A stretch of DNA of 60,000 nt, taken from NCBI RefSeq assembly GCF_000003815.2, contig NC_049982.1, forward strand, positions 5,045,469 to 5,105,468, given 5' to 3'. Below the pieces are notes generated by a model. The model was given only the letters and a program-made list of their open reading frames with translations. It was not told the origin of the DNA and did not search any database. Source of the stretch: Branchiostoma floridae. Lineage: Eukaryota > Chordata > Leptocardii > Amphioxiformes > Branchiostomatidae. Positions 53,396 through 60,000 of the stretch are shown in pieces. Position 1 is the stretch's first letter. Every line of letters starts with the position of its first letter. Both the position numbers and the translations under genes were made by a program.

Positions 53396-56300
53396 GTCTT
53401 TTTCTCTTTGTGCTGAATACGACAAAAATGCCATCTTCATGACATAAACCTATATGATAATCTTATCCACCTACCCCTTACACCAAAGATTCTGACTGAG
53501 ATCGTGGAGGTTGAGGAAAATGGCGAAGAAAAGTACATTGAACTCCAACCTACACTACCTCTACTCTGTCTCTACCCTGAGTACATCATCCCCTGCAAGA
53601 TATCAGTGCAAGTCGAGTTCAAAGATGTCGACTACGCAGCAGACCGCCAGTGCCAAGGAAACTCAGTACCCGATCTGCTGTCGAGTCAGAACTGTGTAAA
53701 GGACTTCACGCCAACCGAGTGGAACGGGATCCTGGAGTTCCCGGTGAAGGCAACCCGCGATCTCCAGATAGACGGTAGAAGTGACGGTTGGAGGTACATG
53801 AAGGTCGGGTTTCGCCCTATGTCCTCCCTGAACTCTCCATTGTGGGATGGCTACCAGGTGGAGGATGTGGACGTGAGTTGAACATTTTCTGACTATGTGC
53901 ATACTAAGTGTTTCTTCTTGTATTACTTCTTCGTCTGTCAAAGTTGTTTGTCTGAAAATACGCTTTGGGGTTTGCTCCTTTCACAGGACAGCAAAACAAT
54001 TGCTTTTATGTTCAGACGACGGACAGAAAAAGGCTCACAATTGGCAACAGAAATCAGGAACAGTTTTAGTTGACTTCGGCTCGTGTGGTCATGTAAACAT
54101 CAATGCAAATACTGTACACTTTATTAGGTGTATAATTAGATGTACCTGCCAACTTCATTTATGATAGTCTGTACACGTAGACAAACGTGTTTACACGATT
54201 TACAATATGACACAGAAAGAAAACTTGGTAAGGTGGTACAGTTGGCACACACAGATGCAGACAGGAGATAAGAAGTGACATTACGTCCGTTCTTTTCTTA
54301 CAGGTACTTACCAAAGATAAAGACAGAGAAGGAACTGTCTGCTCATCGACAGGAGATCCACATTACAGGTCATTCGACGGAAAGTAAGTAAAACTTCAGA
54401 CAGAGATAGTCATGTCACTCATCACCACATGAACAACATCGCTCTGTTATTAATTACCCATTGTCTATTTGGGTACGTCTCTCCACATGCTTTTTCATCA
54501 ACAATCTATCCTTTTCCAGGAGGTTCCACGTGTACCAGGAAGGCACATTCGTGCTTTACAGGCATCAAACTCTTCCCATCGAGGTAGGTTTGGGGTCTAA
54601 TCAACACTATATATAACTGGTGGCATAGTCAGAGAACTTGGTAGGAGAGACATCTTGCGTGTGTTTATTCTTATTTTAAACATCTAAGGTCAATTTTAGT
54701 AACTAGTATAATATCCTTGGTTATATGACTCCTTTTTGGGCACGTAATGGGATTGTTTGATTTGTATTGTGTTTTGTTTATCATGTTCAAAGTTTTTAAT
54801 ACCAACTATGCATTTCAGCATGTTTAAACAGCTGCAATATGCTTGGAGATTGCCAACCAATCAACTACTCATATGTATTCTTGTTCGTTGCCCTTTTTAT
54901 ACAGTTTAGCTCCTGTTTGTAAAGTAAAGAGTAAACCATTCTTTTACGAGAAAATGGACGCAACTGTATAGGTTCATCAACGAGATGACCAGTCAGTTAG
55001 TCAAAGCATTATCAACCATACTGTGTGCGTCTGACAAAACAATAGAATGTGATTTTATTCTTAGTGGCAATATGTACTATTGTGCTTACTTGATGCAAAA
55101 TGGAATGATAGTGCAAAGTGGAATCGGGCTAGACTATACATACACAGCAAAGACGATACTAAGTTGCCATACAATTACCTGCTTTGAATTCGAAGGTGCA
55201 GACTCGGATGACGATGTGCGGTCGTGGAAACGTGGCCTGTAACTGCGGTGTGAGTGTCAGGTCCGGAAATGAGGTCTTCATCTTGAACAAGTGCAGTGGA
55301 AGCAGACACACGTTACAGTGGCATACAGGCAACATAGTCCAATACGAGCTACCATTGGGTGTGCGGGTGGACCATCATGGGCCTGTCGGAGATGAAACAC
55401 GCTTCTTCGTTGCAGATGGGGGAGATAAATATATGGTAGGTTTTTCATTGAAACGTAACAATGATCATTTTGTAAGTAGTTGGTGTAATGAATGTCTGGC
55501 TAGTCCCTTCTACAATAAACTTAGTTTGAGCATGTGACACTATCATCCTGGCACTGGGCATTTTGCGATATCCCTAGACAGTTCTCAGCCTGACAATAGT
55601 TGGTCCATGCTAGCATATACTATACATCAACATGATCAGGATGTTCCACTATTCTGATTTGGAGGTATTGGTCATTAAAATTAAGGGTCACGCCCATTGG
55701 AACGGCTGCTGAAAGTGTATCAAAATCTTACATTGCCTTAGTATGGTGATGATGCCCTTATTGCTTCACCTCTGCGAGGAGACTGACATCGATGATGATG
55801 ATGATCGCTTTGACCTGTTTTATACAGGTTTATTTTCCAACTGGGTCGTGGATGAAACTCACAGTGACTGGGAGAAAATATATGCACATCTACATCTACC
55901 CTTCTACTGACGATTTCATCAACAAGACTGTTGGGCTCTGTGGTACATTTGACGGCGACAAGGAAAACGACGGGCAACTTTCGGGCTCGACAGCTACAGA
56001 CGTCGTAGGTGATGGAGCTGTTATTACCAACACGGCATTCGTCAACAGCTGGAAGTGAGTAACCAGTCTTCGGTTCTATTTATGCAAAACAAAGCGGTAA
56101 ACTGTACATGTAGTTTTAGTCCCAAATTTTGACTGACACATGACAATAAATTAAGCTCTATCCGCTTTCAAGGTAATGTGTTTTAGTCACACTTTTACAT
56201 TCATATCATCCAAAGTTAGTTTACCACTAATTATAAGTGAGGGCAGCTGGTCCAATAACCGACATCGACAGAACACAAATGAAAGACTCTTATGTTGATG

Positions 56301-59300
56301 AAACTACTGACTGACAGTATTTGGACTAACGAATGCAACTTACAGGCTGACAGCGGGCCAAACGCTATTTGAAGGATTACTACCTCCAGCGCCTCTACCT
56401 CTGGATGAACGTCTCTACTGCACGTGTAAGGACGACCCAGGCCTCGGACAAACAGTCGTCTGTGACTCCACCCTTGCCTACAACTGTCGATGGGAGGATG
56501 AAAGAAGTCGGGCCAGGGCTCGCCCTGTTGCTGACCGGCAGCACGCGCGCAAGCGGCGGAGCACCAGCTACAACGACGAGGTGTACGACGACGACATGTT
56601 CGCATTTGACTATGACGATTCGCCAACTACAGTCGTGAGTTGCAACATCCATATAACATATGTCAAATGGCGTTTTGCTTTGTTAGATGATGTTTCTATT
56701 TCAATACTTTTTGGATCCTTATCACTTAAATGCTTCTTTTGATATTATTCACAAAGTTTGATATGTTTTGATTTTGATTCTTTTTATAACTGACCAAACA
56801 GTTTGATAGCTTTATTACCATGCCGTTGGGGGCGATTGTTTAATGAATATCTATTGCTCTCTGAGGCCATAAGACTATGAACTACTCACACCGGCAAGAA
56901 CTTCTACTCTTTTCGAGTGTGGTGGGTTCTTTTACGTGCTCGATGTGTAGCTTTCCTCAAACACAGGACCTCCATTTTACGTCCTATCTGAGGGACGGTC
57001 CTAACCAAAGCTAAGTACTCATGTCCACCTGAGTTAAGTGAGGAAAAATATGTAAACTGTCTTTCCCAAGGCACATGATCGGTGTCATGACAGGACCAAT
57101 TGGTCGAACACTCCTACAAACGTCAGTCACCTACAAATATTTTCGGGAATGCTGCTCATGTTGTGCAAGTCTATTCTCATTTCATGGCTAAATTAGTGTT
57201 TCTTCTATTGATTCCTTTGTTTGTCCATGCCCAGCCCCCGCCTTCCTGGCCAGCACCAAACGGAATGACTGAAGCCGAGGCCAGGGCGTACTGTGAGGGC
57301 GCTGTGCTGAACTCACCAGCGGGGGGATTATGTTCGTCTGCTATGGCAGATTCTGGTTCTTCCGACATAGAGGGAGCTGTGGAGGGGTGTGTGGCCGATA
57401 TTCAGGTACTATATCAGTACAGTTTGTGGCACCATGGCAGGATATAATATGTTGATTCAGTTGTGTAACGATAAAAAGATACAAATAGATGTCTTGCTAT
57501 GTGGACAATGTCATTCTTACACAACACTCTTCATTCAAATGTATGGACAGCCATGCAGGCAACTAGAGAGACAACACACAAGTTTAAAAGATTGTAGAAG
57601 AAAACTGAAGAAAATATTTCTAAAGAAAAAGACTTATTATGGATATTTTAACACCCAGGCATCAGGCGATACTTCTTGGGCAGAAGTCGCTGTCACCACA
57701 ATGGAGGAAAGCTGTTCAGACATCCTCTATAAAAACACGTCTTTCTGGACCAACAACAACAACGAGACGAACAATGGCACGACCAATGGCACCCTCGCGG
57801 CCCCGTCCTTTTTCTTTGAAACAGTTTCATGCCCCAGCAACTGTAGCCAGCGGGGTGTCTGTGAGAAGGGCAGGTGTGTGTGTGAGAAGGGGTATGAAGG
57901 CCCGTCCTGTTCCATAGAATCAGACAAACCACCAGATGCGTTCTTCATCCCGAAGGAAGGTCTGTGTGACATCAACACCCGGCCGTGCGAACGGACTCCC
58001 GTGATCGGACAGAACTTCATGGAGTCGGCAAACTTAACGTGTTCCCTACAGTCGGCAACGGTACGTTTGGGATTAGATTCCGTTCCCACAGCTGTGTTTA
58101 TAGACCCGTAGACCTATAAGATTTATAAGGACTTTAAACAATGTGAATTGTATCTCTGTTATATACTTTGTCTGACCCTTGCCTCTTCCTTCATTACCTC
58201 GATGAAAAGCATCTTACAGGCCGGTTGGAGCTTTCATGAACAAACAAAGGTTCAAACAAACAAACAAACAAACAAACAAATAGCTTAAATTCCAGTTGGT
58301 CACGTATTGATGGTGATACAAAACCATTAAACTGGTCCCTGAAGACTTTTTTTTTGTTTATCACAATAAACAATTTCTTTTCCTCTGTCTCTCTGTCAGA
58401 GTACTTCTACAATGTCTACAAATTCTGTCTAAAGGTATTATGTTCTGATATTTGTGTTATGTTTCATTATTTTATGTGGCTATGTTATGTGGATATGTTA
58501 TACAGGTTGACCAGAATGGCGTACACGTTCTTGAAGGCAACATCACCGTTGAGGCGGAGTTTGAGAACTTTGCCCGTGTAGTGTGCCCCCTCCCGCGGTC
58601 CCGTGTGAGGAGGAGTGCTGCAGCCGGACACAGGACAACAGCCGAGGCGACACTCGTCTCCATCAGTAACGACGGTGTGCGCTTCAGTCCCCCGGTCCTG
58701 CTCATCACGTATGACGCCGTCTGTCAAGACTGCAACGCAACTGGCTATTGCGTTTTAAAGGTAGAAATGACTTAACAGTTAATTTCTAGCTATGGACAAT
58801 TTTCACATTCAACTCCACTACTTATACTCACGGACTAACCAGTCTGCTTTCAAGATGTATCTCCATTTAGACACTTCATCAAAATGCGTCTTTCAATTTC
58901 AATTCTGTTTGTTACTCCATACACAGAACAACTCCTGTGAGATAGACGGAACGTGCTATGCCAGTGGAGAAACCCAGATCGGCAACTGGTGTAATCAGTG
59001 CGTCCCGTCAGTCAACGTGTCATCATGGAGCGTGCATCAAGGTACGTATCTGGCCAGGAGTCATAGATAGTTCTTGGCCCTATATAGATGCCGTGTTTCA
59101 AAACAAAATCCACCGCTAATCCCCCAGGAAAAAAAATTGATAGAATAATGCAAGGCCGGGAATTCTTTCAAATATTTTGTATTGCGGCTCTACCTGTACG
59201 TTGCGGTTTGAACTTTGGAGTAACCGAAGACTTGGCATTGTAATTTCATATTCAATACGAAAGAGATGGAGCTATGGGACTGATGGTAGTGATGATGATG

Positions 59301-60000
59301 ACCAACGAGATGATAAAATATTTTTTCTTCAATCTTTCTTTCGGTCCTTTTCACCGATCTGTGTATTTCCACAGATAATGCACCGCCCGTCTTTCAACCA
59401 ACCGGTAACATCATCGCCTTCATCAACAATCAGCTGAACTTCACAGTCAAGGCAGAGGACCCGGAAAATGGTCCCACTCTCAGCTATTCTCTGAGCGGTG
59501 CGTCTCCCGACCCGGCCCTGTCACTGTCCAGCGACGGTCGGTTGACGTGGACACCGGAACAAAACTCGACGATCGCCGTCAACGTCACGGCTGTTGATGA
59601 GTGTGGTTCAGGTTCCACAGAATCTCTGACAGTCATGGCCCGCGACTGTCCGTGCCAAAACGGCGGTTCCTGTCCGTCTTTCGCGCTGGACAGTCCCGAT
59701 AACATCAACTGCAGCTGTAACGGTACGTAATTCTCAGGCCCGCTTTGTGACGTGGATGTGGACGAGTGTCTGAACAGCCCGTGTGTCCATGGAGTCTGTA
59801 ACAACACCATCGGTGGATTCAACTGCGACTGTGAGCAGTACTACACAGGTGGGGAAAATGCATTGTTACCTTTTCTTTCAGAATGAGGATGTTCCGCCAA
59901 TTCAGCTATTTTTGATGTCGCATTTACCCCTGCAAAGTCTCAAACTCGCAACCTCAACACTTTTCCTTTAGGTTTTCTGTGTGACCAGGAGACGCCATGT
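48438..60000 (+). CDS. VWDE-like copy 4, incomplete at window end, stop in exon 16
   Basis: Exons: 48438-48474 (signal, MILQLLIVLLHA), 50514-50729, 51117-51293, [short Cys exon not found], 52402-52622, 53206-53292, 53489-53872, 54304-54383, 54520-54583, 55196-55435, 55828-56054, 56346-56634, 57235-57405, 57659-58060, 58506-58760, 58927-59041, 59375-59848 (with TAA at 59728-59730), 59972 onward. Closest to copy 1 in both exons and introns. If exon 16 is read at full length, translation ends in the first EGF after about 1106 residues and the membrane anchor is lost. If the donor-like GTACGTAA at 59723 is used, the stop is removed and exon 17 follows in frame. The gap at 51553-51652 and a LINE fragment sit where the 22-residue exon should be; its absence keeps the frame. 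Confidence 0.78.
49317..49345 (+). pseudogene. TSP1-exon remnant in copy 4 first intron
   Basis: CACCTGCTGCGATACC before TGTGAGTTTTC corresponds to the TCCE..donor end of a TSP1-EGF exon. A further decayed version lies in copy 1 near 690-716 (CTTGCTGC..TTTGAGTTTTC). Only the last few codons remain. Confidence 0.6.
50514..51293 (+). CDS. Copy 4 D8C domain, two exons
   Basis: 50514-50729 and 51117-51293; [33 protein letters not shown] and QACRIGVGVCEGNCW. Nearly the same as copy 1, including the intron between the two exons. Confidence 0.85.
51553..51652. other. Assembly gap (100 N, probably unknown size)
   Basis: Exactly 100 N, the usual placeholder for a gap of unknown length. By comparison with copy 1, the short Cys exon (2881-2946) should fall in this area. 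Confidence 1.
51653..52075 (-). mobile_element. LINE (non-LTR retrotransposon) 3' coding fragment
   Basis: On the minus strand, about 51900 down to 51740 reads WENIWRLLSTQTCKDTK, then LAELNYKLLHRILPCA and CTLCSNGSIER. This resembles the C-terminal Cys-containing region of L1/Tx1-like reverse transcriptase proteins (FNYKLLHRILP..C..C...E). It is broken by stops downstream and is 5'-truncated. Alignment to copy 1 resumes at about 52075 (AACGTTGTCTTAC.AGCAGGACC). Confidence 0.65.
53338..53391 (+). repeat. GT dinucleotide microsatellite
   Basis: About 25 GT units starting 46 bases after the donor of exon 53206-53292. Copy 1 has a shorter, imperfect version at the same place (5676-5702). Confidence 0.95.
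54304..56054 (+). CDS. Copy 4 vWD domain, four exons
   Basis: 54304-54383, 54520-54583, 55196-55435, 55828-56054. CSSTGDPHYRSFDGK, VACNCGVSVRSGNEVFI and [14 protein letters not shown] are intact; two codons shorter than copy 1 in the last exon, near TVTGRKYMH. Confidence 0.88.
56346..56634 (+). CDS. Copy 4 exon 11 with RKRR cleavage motif
   Basis: [20 protein letters not shown] as in copies 1 and 2, same 289-nt length. The upstream linker ERSRARARPVAD is more basic than in copy 1. Confidence 0.75.
57235..59041 (+). CDS. Copy 4 exons 12-15
   Basis: 57235-57405 ([20 protein letters not shown]), 57659-58060 ([35 protein letters not shown]), 58506-58760 ([15 protein letters not shown]) and 58927-59041 (NNSCEIDGTCYAS). 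All open, with lengths identical to copy 1. Confidence 0.82.
58253..58280 (+). repeat. AAAC tetranucleotide microsatellite
   Basis: Seven units of CAAA/AAAC in the intron between exons 13 and 14 of copy 4. Confidence 0.9.
59375..59848 (+). pseudogene. Copy 4 exon 16 with in-frame TAA
   Basis: Cadherin-like part (LSLSSDGRLTWTPEQ) and first EGF (CPCQNGGSCPSF..CSCNGT) are followed by TAA at 59728-59730, where copies 1 and 2 have GGC. The exon keeps its 474-nt length and continues with FSGPLCDVDVDECLNSPC. The same change creates G|GTACGTAA, a donor-like site in phase 1. Confidence 0.85.
59972..60000 (+). CDS. Copy 4 exon 17, start only
   Basis: After TTTTCCTTTAG the exon begins GFLCDQETPC, as in exon 17 of copies 1 and 2, and runs out of the window. 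Confidence 0.75.

Noticed and set aside
57389-58111. 240-residue frame joining intron 12 to exon 13 of copy 4
   Set aside because: The 253-nt intron happens to be open in the exon 13 frame, but exon 12 enters in another frame, so it is not a retained-intron coding form.
58472-58727. Minus-strand frames antisense to exon 14, seen in all copies
   Set aside because: They are repeated only because the sense exon is nearly identical in all copies; no start context, splice logic or domain.

Overview
The window is animal (chordate-type) genomic DNA. Genes are split into many short exons with GT-AG introns. The ectodomain modules (uromodulin-type D8C, vWD, EGF, TSP1, C-type lectin, pentraxin) are deuterostome-like, introns are AT-rich and full of foldback MITEs, and there are two assembly gaps (14450-14955 and 51553-51652). 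A lancelet (Branchiostoma) is my best guess, from the density of shuffled lectin and pentraxin exons and the tandem duplication; the organism is inferred and not proven by the sequence.

The backbone is a head-to-tail array, all on the + strand, of four copies of one large gene resembling VWDE (von Willebrand factor D and EGF domain-containing protein). I call them copy 1 (first exon left of the window, coding 1890-12706), copy 2 (18963-29595), copy 3 (31023-43069) and copy 4 (48438 to beyond 60000). Full architecture: signal peptide exon; D8C domain over two exons; a short Cys exon; a conserved VWDE N-terminal region over three exons; a vWD domain over four exons (GDPHY..FDG through GLCGTFDG); an exon with a furin-type RKRR site; an EGF-containing exon; an exon with a second dibasic site (RVRRS); a Cys-rich exon; a cadherin-like plus two-EGF exon; three EGF-like exons; and a final exon with one transmembrane helix and a cytoplasmic tail of about 45 residues. 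Reading phases agree at the exon junctions, which supports the gene models.

The copies differ in informative ways. Copy 1 is intact as far as visible. Copy 2 has a one-base insertion in exon 13 and lacks exon 19. Copy 3 carries an extra C-type lectin exon after its signal peptide and lacks exons 16-18. Copy 4 has an in-frame stop in exon 16 that coincides with a new consensus-like splice donor, and its short Cys exon is missing or hidden at a LINE insertion and gap.

Between the gene bodies lie extra phase-1 cassettes: a two-exon pentraxin domain (15708-16516), two TSP1-EGF exons (17742-18030, 18166-18369), two more TSP1-EGF exons each with its own signal peptide (45919-46219, 46804-47119), and spare signal-peptide exons (44934, 48438). 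All of them end in phase 1 and could be spliced in frame onto the D8C exon. The most interesting reading is a family of cell-surface receptors with a constant VWDE-like core and interchangeable N-terminal recognition modules (pentraxin, C-type lectin, TSP1-EGF), either fixed per gene or selected by alternative first exons. Near-identical DNA tracts in exons 13 and 14 of otherwise diverged copies suggest gene conversion within the array.

The rest is intron and intergenic sequence: several foldback MITEs (some with clear target-site duplications), an AGCCGAAC-rich foldback family, a LINE 3' fragment and several microsatellites. I see no rRNA, tRNA or CRISPR.
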